Origin: Empedobacter brevis NBRC 14943 = ATCC 43319
GTDB taxonomy: Bacteria > Bacteroidota > Bacteroidia > Flavobacteriales > Weeksellaceae
Reading direction: 5' to 3'
Length of the DNA: 64,000 nucleotides
Assembly: GCF_000382425.1 (NCBI RefSeq)
Contig: NZ_KB908294.1
Span: 186,001 to 250,000, forward strand
Below are positions 26,735 through 36,024 of this stretch, piece after piece. The notes under the pieces were generated by a model. That model worked only from the letters and a program-made list of their open reading frames with translations. It was not told where the DNA came from and searched no databases. A program made the translations under genes and the position numbers. How positions within the stretch are numbered: the stretch's first letter is position 1; each line of letters starts with the position of its first letter.

Positions 26735-27154
26735 ATGACTTTAGAAAAAATCGAAACAGAATTTATTATTGATGACGGAAGTCCATCTCCCAAAATTTTA
26801 TCTGACAGCAACAATCTTTTTTTAAATTTCATGGTTGATGATGAAAATTTTAATACAATCACTTTAAAGTTTTTAAATTACCATATTTATAAAATAGGTT
26901 ATCCGGGAAACGAAACACTTTGCTATCACCCTTATACCGAACTAGGAATTAATTCTTCCGACTTTTATCTGGTAAATGATTCAATGTGGATGAATGAATT
27001 AAGAGAAATCGATAAAAATCATCCATATTTTAGTGATAAAAAATGGAATTCTTTGAATCATTATATTATTACTTTTCACGATGATTTATTTGAATGTATT
27101 GCAAAAGATTTTGAAACAACAAGTCAAATAACTTTTGAAAATATCATTTTTTGA
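26735..27154 (+). CDS. Hypothetical protein
   Basis: 139 residues, acidic, no signal peptide or membrane segment, and no family recognised. It has the compact, Asp/Glu/Asn-rich composition seen in small cytosolic immunity or binding proteins, but no motif supports that. It lies on the same strand as the lipoprotein upstream and is followed by a terminator. Confidence 0.6.
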   Translation: MTLEKIETEFIIDDGSPSPKILSDSNNLFLNFMVDDENFNTITLKFLNYHIYKIGYPGNETLCYHPYTELGINSSDFYLVNDSMWMNELREIDKNHPYFSDKKWNSLNHYIITFHDDLFECIAKDFETTSQITFENIIF

Positions 27155-27166
27155 GCTACAATCAAT

Positions 27167-27199
27167 AAAAAAAGCTTCTCGATTACGAGAAGCTTTTTT
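27167..27199. terminator. Bidirectional hairpin terminator
   Basis: AGCTTCTCG pairs with CGAGAAGCT around ATTA, flanked by A-rich and T6 tracts, between convergent genes. Confidence 0.88.
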
Positions 27200-27218
27200 A
27201 TTAATAATCACATAATAT

Positions 27219-28226
27219 TTAATGCGCATAATGTTTACGAGAAACAAAATGCAGAATTTTTTGAACTAATTTTGTGTTTTTATAAAGATTCCAATTCATT
27301 AATAAAACACTGAATAAAATGACAGCTAATCCGTAAATCTGCAAATGAGTTACGATATCATCTGTAAAAAAATAACTTAACGCAACAGCTACAATAGGAT
27401 TAATATAGGCATAAGTAGACACCTCTACCGCCGGGCGGTGCTGCAATAACCACACATACGAGCCAAAAGCTAAAATAGAGCCAAAAGTAACTAAATAAGC
27501 CATTGCTAACCAATCTTCTGTCGCTACATTTTCCAAGTTGAAATTTGCATATTCTCCATTGAACATCGCAACAGTATTGAATAAAACGCCAGCTGTAATC
27601 ATTTGCCAGGCTGTTTTAACCATTATATTCAATTCTTCTTTCGGTTTTGTAACTTCTTTCTTTTGTTTTTCTGTTACATATTTTGAATACAGTGAACCCA
27701 ATGTCCAAGCAATAGAACAAAAGATTAAGACAATTAAACCTATCATATTCAAGAACTGCTGATCCGCATCTGCATGCGCAGTGGTTGTTTGCTCATAAAA
27801 CAACATTAACACGCCTATAAAACCTAACAACACGCCTAAAATTGTCGGAATACTTGAAAAATTTTGTTTCCATTTCGGTTTATCTAAGACAATAAACCAG
27901 ATTGCTGCAGATGCTGCCATGATTGCAACAATTCCACTTGGTAAAAATTGTTCAGACCAAATAATTCCGGCCATGTCAATAAACAACAACATAAAACCTG
28001 TAAACATACATTGTTTTACAATTTGTTTATCCCATAGTTTGTAACCTTTCAGTTTACAATATCCCATTAAGATTGTGCTCGCCGCTATAAAACGAAATGA
28101 ACCCAAAATAAATGGACTAAATCCATGTAAAGCCTTATCTATAAAAAAATAAGTTGACCCCCAAACGACATAAACCACAAAATAGGCTGCAATAATCAGC
28201 CACTTGCTTGGTTGATTCCCTTTCAT
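27219..28226 (-). CDS. EamA/DMT-family inner-membrane transporter
   Basis: 335 residues with about ten membrane segments in two EamA repeats. The N-terminal repeat contains VVWGSTYFFIDKAL and GSFRFIAASTIL; the second contains YLVTFGSILAFGSYVWLL and VSTYAYINPIVAVALSYFF. These are typical of drug/metabolite exporters such as the RhaT/YedA group. The substrate is unknown. It lies 14 bases after an Lrp/AsnC regulator gene on the same strand, and Lrp-type regulators often control amino-acid exporters, so an amino-acid role is plausible. Confidence 0.88.
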   Translation of the reverse strand: MKGNQPSKWLIIAAYFVVYVVWGSTYFFIDKALHGFSPFILGSFRFIAASTILMGYCKLKGYKLWDKQIVKQCMFTGFMLLFIDMAGIIWSEQFLPSGIVAIMAASAAIWFIVLDKPKWKQNFSSIPTILGVLLGFIGVLMLFYEQTTTAHADADQQFLNMIGLIVLIFCSIAWTLGSLYSKYVTEKQKKEVTKPKEELNIMVKTAWQMITAGVLFNTVAMFNGEYANFNLENVATEDWLAMAYLVTFGSILAFGSYVWLLQHRPAVEVSTYAYINPIVAVALSYFFTDDIVTHLQIYGLAVILFSVLLMNWNLYKNTKLVQKILHFVSRKHYAH

Positions 28227-28240
28227 TCAATCTCAATTTT

Positions 28241-28717
28241 TTAATTCGTTGGTATAACGATATTCTGTTCTTCTTTTATTGTTTGTAAAACAATTGTTGT
28301 CCGTGTAGAAGTAATCCCATCTATTTTACTTAGATGTTTTCTCATCAAATCTACCAAACCTTCATTGTCAGATGTTCTTACTTTAATCAGATAGCCATCC
28401 TCTCCTGCTATATCATGGACTTCTAAAACTTCCGGAATTTCAGCTAATTGTTTTCCTACAGTTTCGTCTCCAATAATATCGACAGTTTTGATAAAAATAT
28501 ACGAAAGTAATTTCTGCCCAACTGCCACAGGATTTATCTTTGCATGATAAGCTAAAATAACTTTCTTATTTTCAAGCTTTTTCACGCGCTCTAATATTCC
28601 GGAAGGTGCCATTCCCAATTCTCTAGCGATATCAGCATTGTTAATACGTGCATTTTCCTGCATTAATCGCATGATTTTCAAATCAGTAGCATCTAAATTA
28701 AACTCTATCTTTTCCAT
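28241..28717 (-). CDS. Lrp/AsnC family transcriptional regulator
   Basis: 158 residues from the ATG at 28717 (MEKIEFNLDATDLKIMRLMQ). An in-frame start at 28768 would add 17 non-family residues and is rejected. The N-terminal helix-turn-helix (NNADIARELGMAPSGILERVKKLE) is followed by the RAM ligand-binding domain (about 75-150, with EVHDIAGEDGYLIKVRT). Such proteins sense amino acids and bind DNA as oligomers. It is probably co-transcribed with the DMT exporter downstream. Confidence 0.9.
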   Translation of the reverse strand: MEKIEFNLDATDLKIMRLMQENARINNADIARELGMAPSGILERVKKLENKKVILAYHAKINPVAVGQKLLSYIFIKTVDIIGDETVGKQLAEIPEVLEVHDIAGEDGYLIKVRTSDNEGLVDLMRKHLSKIDGITSTRTTIVLQTIKEEQNIVIPTN

Positions 28718-28852
28718 TTCGACTGCAAAATTAAGACTATTTTGAATAATATTCAAAAAATATATCAAAAAATGTATGTTGTTCTGTATATTTTTTCCCC
28801 TTGATAATTTAATTCGTATAAATAATTATAATTGTATCATTTATTCATTAAA

Positions 28853-28884
28853 AAAATGAGACAATCAAAGTAATGTCTCATTTT
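28853..28884 (-). terminator. Hairpin terminator after the MFS gene
   Basis: AAAATGAGACA pairs with TGTCTCATTTT around a 10-base loop, beyond the stop of the MFS transporter gene at 28924. Confidence 0.8.
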
Positions 28885-28923
28885 ACTTACTGTATAAAAA
28901 ATAATCAAAATAACATTCTGAGT

Positions 28924-30237
28924 TTAATCTTTGTTCAACATTGAATTTTCTTTTGTGTCTTTCATAAAAAAATAAACAATTAAAGAAAAAGCAATACATC
29001 CTGTAATGTACCAATAATAATATGTTTCTACTCCTTGTGTTTTCATAAACAACGCAACATACTCTGCCGAACCTCCAAAAATACTTACAGTTAAAGCATA
29101 AGGCAACCCCACTCCTAAAGCACGAATATTTGCCGGAAACATTTCTGCTTTTACTACTGCATTAATAGATGTATAACCAGAAACAATGATTAAAGCAACC
29201 ATTAAGTATGCAAACGCCATCCACATAGAAGTAGCTTGACTTAGGCCTGTAAGTAATGGGACAGTCAACAATGTTCCTAAAATACCAAATCCTAATAACA
29301 AAGGCCTGCGTCCTATTTTATCTGATAATAAACCAAAAACCGGCTGTAGAGCTGCAAAAATAAATAATGACAAAAAAGAAATTAAAGTAGATTCTTCTTT
29401 TGTTAAGTTTACTGTATTTACCAGAAACTTTTGCATATATGTCGTATACGTATAGAAAGCTAATGTTCCTCCCATTGTAAGGCCGACAACCGTTAAAATT
29501 GATTTTGGGTATTTCAATAATTGTTTAATACTTCCATTGTTTTCTTTTTCCTCTGCAGAATCATTATTCTTTTCAAATGCTTCTGTTTCATGTAGGCTTT
29601 TTCTTAAATACAACGCTATAACAGACAAAATAGCTCCTATAACAAATGGTATCCTCCACCCCCAAGATAATAATTGTTCTTCTGTAAGAAGTAATTTTTG
29701 TAATATCAATAAAATTCCTAAAGCGATTAATTGTCCTCCGATTAATGTAACATATTGAAAAGAGGAATAAAAACCACGTTTATCTGCCGTTGCCATTTCT
29801 GATAGGTACGTTGCCGAAACACCATACTCTCCTCCTACACTTAATCCTTGCAACAAACGAGCAATTAATAAAAGAGCTGGAGCCAATACTCCTATTGTTT
29901 CATAACTTGGCGTTAGTGCAATCAACAAAGAGCCGAATGACATTAATAAAACAGATAAAGTCATTGCTCTTTTTCTGCCAATTTTATCTGCAATTGTGCC
30001 AAACAACCAACCTCCAATTGGACGCATTAAAAATCCTACTGCAAAAATTCCAGCTGTATTTAACAGCTGAGCAGTTTGATCTCCTGTAGGAAAGAAAGAC
30101 GAAGAAAAATAAATAGCAAAAGCGGCATAAGCGTACCAATCATACCATTCTACAAGGTTTCCTATAGACCCTCCTACAATCGCTTTTACACGATCTTTGA
30201 CAGTTAGTTCTGTTGTTTTAATTTCTTGAATATTCAT
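28924..30237 (-). CDS. MFS metabolite:H+ symporter (ProP/KgtP type)
   Basis: 437 residues and twelve membrane segments. GGSIGNLVEWYDWYAYAAFA near the start and GEYGVSATYLSEMA are signatures of the metabolite:proton symporter branch that includes ProP, KgtP and ShiA. DKIGRKRAM and DKIGRRPLL are the two conserved MFS loop motifs. The substrate could be an organic acid or betaine and cannot be fixed. It starts 27 bases after the porin gene on the same strand, so porin and symporter probably form a two-step uptake route. Confidence 0.87.
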   Translation of the reverse strand: MNIQEIKTTELTVKDRVKAIVGGSIGNLVEWYDWYAYAAFAIYFSSSFFPTGDQTAQLLNTAGIFAVGFLMRPIGGWLFGTIADKIGRKRAMTLSVLLMSFGSLLIALTPSYETIGVLAPALLLIARLLQGLSVGGEYGVSATYLSEMATADKRGFYSSFQYVTLIGGQLIALGILLILQKLLLTEEQLLSWGWRIPFVIGAILSVIALYLRKSLHETEAFEKNNDSAEEKENNGSIKQLLKYPKSILTVVGLTMGGTLAFYTYTTYMQKFLVNTVNLTKEESTLISFLSLFIFAALQPVFGLLSDKIGRRPLLLGFGILGTLLTVPLLTGLSQATSMWMAFAYLMVALIIVSGYTSINAVVKAEMFPANIRALGVGLPYALTVSIFGGSAEYVALFMKTQGVETYYYWYITGCIAFSLIVYFFMKDTKENSMLNKD

Positions 30238-30264
30238 CTGTAATAATATTTTATAATTTTTCTT

Positions 30265-31680
30265 TTAAAATGCAATTTGTAATGTGATTAAATGTTCTCC
30301 TTTTCTTGTGAAAATTTCTTTTGAATCTTGTGTATACAAAGGTCTTGAAGAATATTGATAGGCAACTTTAGCATTCTGAGCCAAAATGAATAGATTAGCA
30401 CCTACATCAAAATAATTCCCTGTTTGATTTAATGCTTCAAAATCTTTCAAGGCATAAGCAATAAATGGCTGAAGCTTTACTACAGGGCTAAATTTAGGGA
30501 GTACAAAACCCACTTGTGAATACCATATACTTCCTGTCCCTAACAAAAATCTTGCATTCCCGAAACCTTCTAGAGCTTTAACTCCTGAAAAGTTTGGATC
30601 AGCTGTACCAGGGTTTAGCAAACCTGTTGTTCTTAAGTAATTTGGTCCAAAATTATAACGATAAAAAACCGAATAAAGATTCAAAGACATTTCTCTTGAT
30701 TTCCGACCTAGTGGCGTATCTAAAAAAGCATCTGCTCCAAAAATAAATTCATTATGTGATTCAAAAACTCCTTCTGTAGGTTGAGATAACGTTGCATTTT
30801 TTGTAGAATAAAAACCTGCCCCTATATTAAATACCTTTTTTGCTCCTAAATATGTTCCTGCAAAAAATGATGTCGCTGTATTTTCTTTATCAAAAAACTG
30901 ATACATTGCATAAGCTGCATATGATAATTTACCTGATTGATTATTATCTACTATTTGCCCTACCTCCGGATTTCTATTTGTAGCAAACGGTTTGTTCACA
31001 GCTACTCGATAATTAAATTTATTTAATTCACCATGTACAAATACTCCAAACTGTCTCGAAAACTGATCAGAAACCTCAATATTAGGAAAATTAAATACCG
31101 GTAAATCTGCTGTCAACAATTTGGTTGTACTTGCATTTGTCATACGACTAACACCTGCCCAACCGTGTAAACCTGCTCCTATATATAAATGATTTTTATT
31201 TTCTTTTTTCGTGAATTCACTTTTTCTTGGAATAATTGCCAATTCATTATAGGCATCCATAAAAAATACTTGAGGTTTTTTCCCTTGCCCATTTGCTCCG
31301 GTTCCAGCTCCTCCTCCACTTATAAAAGACTGATTATTAATCCCCAATTGCATGACAATAGAATAATAATTTGATAGTTGTGCAGAGATTGAAATTCTCA
31401 TACGACGCAGACTAGCATCATATGTATGATTTTGAGGAACGTCATTAACCAACGTACCAGGGTTATTTTCTATACTTCTTAACCAAATTTGACTTGATAA
31501 TCCGAATTTAATGTTTTTATCTCCTGATTCGTCAAGGTTAATTTTAATCTCCCCTAATGAATTTTTAAATTCCGGTCCTTGATTAAGTTTTTCTACACCT
31601 TGTTCTACCTTCTTTATCGAATCTTGAGCTAATAAGAATCCAGAAAAAATTAATGCGGATAATAAGATTTTTAGTTTCAT
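30265..31680 (-). CDS. Outer-membrane porin-like protein
   Basis: 471 residues with a signal peptide (MKLKILLSALIFSGFLLAQ) and many alternating beta strands. The body contains LRRMRISISAQLSNYYSIVMQLG and ends in a C-terminal aromatic residue (GEHLITLQIAF). The pattern resembles phosphate-selective-type (OprO/OprP-like) or other Bacteroidota porins. It lies directly upstream of the MFS symporter gene and 131 bases downstream of the histidine kinase gene, on the same strand. Confidence 0.72.
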   Translation of the reverse strand: MKLKILLSALIFSGFLLAQDSIKKVEQGVEKLNQGPEFKNSLGEIKINLDESGDKNIKFGLSSQIWLRSIENNPGTLVNDVPQNHTYDASLRRMRISISAQLSNYYSIVMQLGINNQSFISGGGAGTGANGQGKKPQVFFMDAYNELAIIPRKSEFTKKENKNHLYIGAGLHGWAGVSRMTNASTTKLLTADLPVFNFPNIEVSDQFSRQFGVFVHGELNKFNYRVAVNKPFATNRNPEVGQIVDNNQSGKLSYAAYAMYQFFDKENTATSFFAGTYLGAKKVFNIGAGFYSTKNATLSQPTEGVFESHNEFIFGADAFLDTPLGRKSREMSLNLYSVFYRYNFGPNYLRTTGLLNPGTADPNFSGVKALEGFGNARFLLGTGSIWYSQVGFVLPKFSPVVKLQPFIAYALKDFEALNQTGNYFDVGANLFILAQNAKVAYQYSSRPLYTQDSKEIFTRKGEHLITLQIAF

Positions 31681-31810
31681 GTGTTACTTTGTATTTTTAG
31701 CTTCTTATATTGTGTATTTTATACACTACTAAATAACAAATGAAATTTGAAGAATGTTTGAAGTTTTATTGAAGAAAGTTTGAAATTTTATTTAATCAAT
31801 CCCCTGCTCT

Positions 31811-33076
31811 TTATGATTTTAAATCAATGGTAAATTGATGCCAATTTGATTTGTATTTATACTTAATTTCAAAATTATAAACATTCAATATTTTTTTAAC
31901 TAATGCCAATCCAAGACCTATTGATTCTTTATTATATTTACTTTTATTAAACCGTTGAAAAATAGTTTCATTCGTAAATTCTTGTTCGTAACCTGTGTTA
32001 CGTATAATAAATTTTGTTTTTGTTAATTCTATTACTATTTTTCCATTTTGACAATTATGCCTATTTGCATTACTGATCAAGTTATTGAACACAATATGAG
32101 CTAAAAGTGTATTCATTTTAATCTCCACATCCTCAACTAAATTTAACGTCAATTCTACACCGTTCATCAACATTAAATCCTCTTGTTCAGAAATCATTTC
32201 CTTGATTAAGTCGGTTAAATTAATCTTATCAATTGTAACTTCATGGTACTCCAAGCTCATTAATAAAATTAAAGAACGATTAATTGCCGACACTTTATTT
32301 ATATCATCGTACATACCACTTAATGACTGCATTTGAGTTTCTGATAATTCTTCATTCAACATTAACTCGATTTTTGCTTTCATATTTGCCATGGGTGTTT
32401 GCAGTTCATGAGAAAGATTTTGAGAGAACTCTTTTAAAGCATTATAATGCTCTATTGATTGTTGAGATGTTTTAAGAAAAAGATCATTTAATTGATTCAA
32501 CTCATGGATATCAGAATGTACAATTTTTATTTTTTGGTTCTCTTTCAAATCAAACCGTTTCATTCTATCGATCAAATAATAAAAAGGAGTATACAATTTT
32601 CGGGAAATAAGCTCTCCAAAAAATATAATGGAGATAATTACGAAAACAAATATCCATGCTATCACCATTAAAATTCCTACAAAAAATTTATCATCTATAA
32701 TTGTCAAACTTAGCTGACTCTCTATTTGATAATGCACTCCATTAACAAAAGGATAAGTTGTCACCGTTAAATGATTGACCATGGTTTGCAATTTATCATC
32801 CCATTCGTAGTCTCCATTTCTTATGACCTCTTTTGTAAGACTATCATAGCGCCCATCTAAAATTTTAATCTTAACATGAGGATGTTGATCTTCTAGCTCA
32901 GAAATTGGTTTGTTTTGTAATTTCTTTTCAATTATTTTATTCAGATTTTCTAATTTCCCTACAGCTGATTGATTCGTAGCCCGTTCTATCGCGAAGTAAA
33001 AAATAAAGAAACCAAATACCATTGAACAGAAAACGACAACAATAAGATACTGTGTTATTTTTTGACTTAATCTCAT
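31811..33076 (-). CDS. Sensor histidine kinase
   Basis: 421 residues. Two membrane segments (about 10-30 and 133-155) bracket a periplasmic sensor domain. The HisKA motif is FSQNLSHELQTPMAN with phospho-acceptor H223. The ATPase domain shows NNLISNANRH (N box) and SIGLGLALVKKIL (G box). Its start codon abuts the response-regulator stop at 33077, so they are translated together. Its position upstream of the porin-symporter pair suggests it senses their substrate. Confidence 0.92.
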   Translation of the reverse strand: MRLSQKITQYLIVVVFCSMVFGFFIFYFAIERATNQSAVGKLENLNKIIEKKLQNKPISELEDQHPHVKIKILDGRYDSLTKEVIRNGDYEWDDKLQTMVNHLTVTTYPFVNGVHYQIESQLSLTIIDDKFFVGILMVIAWIFVFVIISIIFFGELISRKLYTPFYYLIDRMKRFDLKENQKIKIVHSDIHELNQLNDLFLKTSQQSIEHYNALKEFSQNLSHELQTPMANMKAKIELMLNEELSETQMQSLSGMYDDINKVSAINRSLILLMSLEYHEVTIDKINLTDLIKEMISEQEDLMLMNGVELTLNLVEDVEIKMNTLLAHIVFNNLISNANRHNCQNGKIVIELTKTKFIIRNTGYEQEFTNETIFQRFNKSKYNKESIGLGLALVKKILNVYNFEIKYKYKSNWHQFTIDLKS

Positions 33077-33757
33077 TTAACCATCAGTCCATTTATATCC
33101 CAATCCGTAAACTGTTTGCACATAATCTGTTCCGTCTGCTTCTGATATTTTACGACGCAGGTTTTTTAGATGTTGATAAATAAAATCTACATTATCTAAA
33201 TTGTACGTGTAATCGCCCCAAAGATGAATTGCTATTGCTTGCCTAGACAAAACTCTATTTTTATTATTGATAAAATAAATCAACAAATTCAATTCTTTTT
33301 TTGTCAGATTGAGAAGTATATCTTTTACTTTACATTCCATGGATTGCATATCAATCACTATTTCATTATAAATCAACAAATCATTGTTACTTTCTTTTTT
33401 ACTTCTTCTGGCAACAGCTTTTATTCGGGAATGTAATTCAGGTAAAGGAAATGGTTTTGTTATATAATCGTCTGCTCCACTATCTAAACCAATTATCTTG
33501 TAATCTAATGAATTCTGAGCAGAGATAATAATCACTTGTGTAGAAGGGTAAATCTGTTTGATATAATGTAACAATGTCAACCCTGTACCATCAGGCAAAG
33601 TCATATCAAGTAATACACAATCATATTCAAACATAGATAGGATATCTTTTGCCTCCGCTAAACTTGATGCCCATTCGCAAATATAATTCTCTTGTTTTAG
33701 AAAGTTAATTATATTATCTGCTAATTCTTGATGATCTTCTACCAATAAAAGTTTCAT
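33077..33757 (-). CDS. OmpR-family response regulator
   Basis: 226 residues. The receiver domain has phospho-acceptor D51 (VLLDMTLPDGTGL) and K101 (DYITKPF). A C-terminal winged helix (about 125-222, with LTKKELNLLIYFINN and LRRKISEADGTDYVQTVYGLGYKW) binds DNA. It is the first gene of the two-component pair and is likely to control the porin and symporter downstream. Confidence 0.93.
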   Translation of the reverse strand: MKLLLVEDHQELADNIINFLKQENYICEWASSLAEAKDILSMFEYDCVLLDMTLPDGTGLTLLHYIKQIYPSTQVIIISAQNSLDYKIIGLDSGADDYITKPFPLPELHSRIKAVARRSKKESNNDLLIYNEIVIDMQSMECKVKDILLNLTKKELNLLIYFINNKNRVLSRQAIAIHLWGDYTYNLDNVDFIYQHLKNLRRKISEADGTDYVQTVYGLGYKWTDG

Positions 33758-33900
33758 TCTTCCTCAAAATTTGTTTTTAAAGGTAAACTATTTCCACAAA
33801 ACTATAACCAAATCTATATCTTACAGTTATTGACTTCTTGAAACACAGTTTAAATCCTTAATGAAATATATATTTTATTTTAAAAAATTTAAAATAAAAA

Positions 33901-33926
33901 AAAGCTACCCAAAAATGGGTAGCTTT
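33901..33926 (-). terminator. Hairpin terminator after rpsA
   Basis: AAAGCTACCC pairs with GGGTAGCTTT around a six-base loop. On the minus strand it is followed by a T-rich run, consistent with ending the rpsA transcript. Confidence 0.85.
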
Positions 33927-33954
33927 ATATCATTTGAAAATTTCAGTTAGAGAA

Positions 33955-35781
33955 TTAGTTTCCTCCTTCTTCCATTTTCTTTTTCAATGCAGCTAATTCA
34001 TCGATATCTCCTAATGTAGAAGTTTCGATTGTATTAGATGAATTGTTGTTGTTATTGTTAGATGATTTCTCAGCTTTAACTTCTTCCTCACGGAAAGTTG
34101 CTGTATGAGAAACTACCACACGACGGAATTCTTTGTTGAACTCGATTACTTTGAAAGATGTTTCATCACCTTTTTTGATACGAGATCCGTCCTCTTTCTC
34201 TAATGTACGAGCCGGAGCGAAAGCTTCAACGTCAGCATCTTCGAATTGTACTGTAGCACCTTTATCAAATACGTCAACTGCAACTCCTGTATGAACAGTT
34301 CCTACAGCATATTTAGCTTCGTATTTGTCCCATGGATTTTCAGTTAATTGTTTGTGACCTAAAGATAAACGACGAGCTTCTACGTCTAATTCTAACACAA
34401 CCACGTCTAAGATATCATCAACCGCACAGAATTCTGATGGGTGTTTGATTTTCTTCGTCCAAGATAAGTCAGAGATGTAGATTAATCCGTCAACACCTTC
34501 TTCTAATTCTACGAATACACCGAAGTTTGTGAAGTTACGAACTTTACCTTTGTGAGTAGAACCTACTGGGTATTTCGTTGTAATATCTGTCCAAGGATCT
34601 GGAGTTAATTGTTTGATACCTAAAGACATTTTTCTTTCTTCTCTGTCTAAAGTTAAAACTACTGCTTCAACTTCATCACCTACTTTTACGAAATCTTGAG
34701 CAGAACGTAAGTGAGTAGACCATGACATTTCAGAAACGTGGATTAAACCTTCAACACCTGGAGCAACTTCAACGAAAGCACCGTAGTCAGCTAAAACGAC
34801 AACTTTACCTTTCACTTTGTCACCAACTTTGATGTTTGCATCTAAAGCATCCCATGGATGAGCTTCTAATTGCTTAATACCTAATTGGATACGAGATTTA
34901 TCTTCGTCGAAATCTAAAATTACAACGTTGATTTTTTGTCCATCTTCTAAAATTTCTGATGGGTGGTTGATACGAGACCAAGATAAGTCAGTAATGTGAA
35001 TTAAACCGTCAACACCTCCTAAGTCTACGAATACACCGTAAGATGTGATGTTTTTAACTTCACCTTCTAATACTTGTCCTTTCTCTAATTGAGCAACGAT
35101 TTCTTTTTTCTGAACTTCGATATCAGCCTCAATTAACGCTTTGTGAGAAACAACTACGTTTTTGAATTCCGGGTTAATTTTAACCACTTTGAACTCCATA
35201 GTTTTTCCTACGAATTGTTCGTAATCACGAATTGGTTTAACATCGATTTGAGAACCTGGTAAGAAAGCTTCAATTCCGAATACGTCAACAATCATACCTC
35301 CTTTAGTACGAGCTTTGATGTAACCGTTAACGATTTCTTGAGAATCATGTGCTTTGTTAACAGCATCCCATGCATTTAATGTACGAGCTTTTTTGTGAGA
35401 TAAAATTAATTGTCCGTTTTTATCTTCACGTTGATCAACCATTACTTCAACGATATCCCCAACTTTTAAGTCTGAGTTGTAACGGAATTCGTTTAATGAA
35501 ATAACACCTTCAGATTTGAAGTTGATGTCAACGATAGCTTCTTTATCTGTAATACGTACAACTTGTCCTTTGAATACTTCATTTTCATGTAAGTCTTCTA
35601 AAGTTGTATCGTACATTTGCTCTAATTCAGCTTTTTCTTTACGATCTTCTTCGTTTAATCCTGATTCGAAAGATTCCCAATCAAATGATTCTGGCGCTAC
35701 GTTTGCATTAGCAGACGCATCTAATACCGGAGTGTTTAATACAACTTCTTGTACCTCCTCTTGTTTTGTTTCTTTAGACAT
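33955..35781 (-). CDS. rpsA: 30S ribosomal protein S1
   Basis: 608 residues from the ATG at 35781 (MSKETKQEEVQE). The longer in-frame start at 35835 adds a non-S1 peptide. Repeated S1 RNA-binding domains are easy to see (for example ITSYGVFVDLGGVDGLIHITDLSW, written here as ITSYGVFVDLGG then GLIHITDLSW, and VLADYGAFVEVAPGVEGL). The acidic N-terminus and an Asn/Ser-rich low-complexity tail (NNNNNSSN) flank the domains. S1 brings mRNAs to the ribosome, which matters in this phylum where strong Shine-Dalgarno sequences are rare. Confidence 0.95.
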   Translation of the reverse strand: MSKETKQEEVQEVVLNTPVLDASANANVAPESFDWESFESGLNEEDRKEKAELEQMYDTTLEDLHENEVFKGQVVRITDKEAIVDINFKSEGVISLNEFRYNSDLKVGDIVEVMVDQREDKNGQLILSHKKARTLNAWDAVNKAHDSQEIVNGYIKARTKGGMIVDVFGIEAFLPGSQIDVKPIRDYEQFVGKTMEFKVVKINPEFKNVVVSHKALIEADIEVQKKEIVAQLEKGQVLEGEVKNITSYGVFVDLGGVDGLIHITDLSWSRINHPSEILEDGQKINVVILDFDEDKSRIQLGIKQLEAHPWDALDANIKVGDKVKGKVVVLADYGAFVEVAPGVEGLIHVSEMSWSTHLRSAQDFVKVGDEVEAVVLTLDREERKMSLGIKQLTPDPWTDITTKYPVGSTHKGKVRNFTNFGVFVELEEGVDGLIYISDLSWTKKIKHPSEFCAVDDILDVVVLELDVEARRLSLGHKQLTENPWDKYEAKYAVGTVHTGVAVDVFDKGATVQFEDADVEAFAPARTLEKEDGSRIKKGDETSFKVIEFNKEFRRVVVSHTATFREEEVKAEKSSNNNNNNSSNTIETSTLGDIDELAALKKKMEEGGN

Positions 35782-35901
35782 AATTCTAAAAATTTGTATC
35801 TCAATCAATTTTATTTTTGGAATCTTCAAATGCAAATAAATGACCGAGAGAAGTTTAACTTAATAATTAATCGCCTGATTCCTAACTCATTTTAGCGAGT
35901 G

Positions 35902-35909
35902 CAAAGATA
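35902..35909 (-). promoter_or_regulatory. Candidate -7 box TATCTTTG for rpsA
   Basis: Minus-strand TATCTTTGCA fits TAnnTTTG very well. It lies about 120 bases upstream of the rpsA ATG, giving a leader long enough for S1 autoregulation. Confidence 0.45.
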
Positions 35910-36024
35910 AGTAATAATATTTAATTATTTAGAATAATTTATACTTCAACCCAAAGAATTTTAAGATTTTATAAACGATTTACACCCCTGTTTATTCGTA
36001 ACTTGTAAACGAATCTCAAATTTT

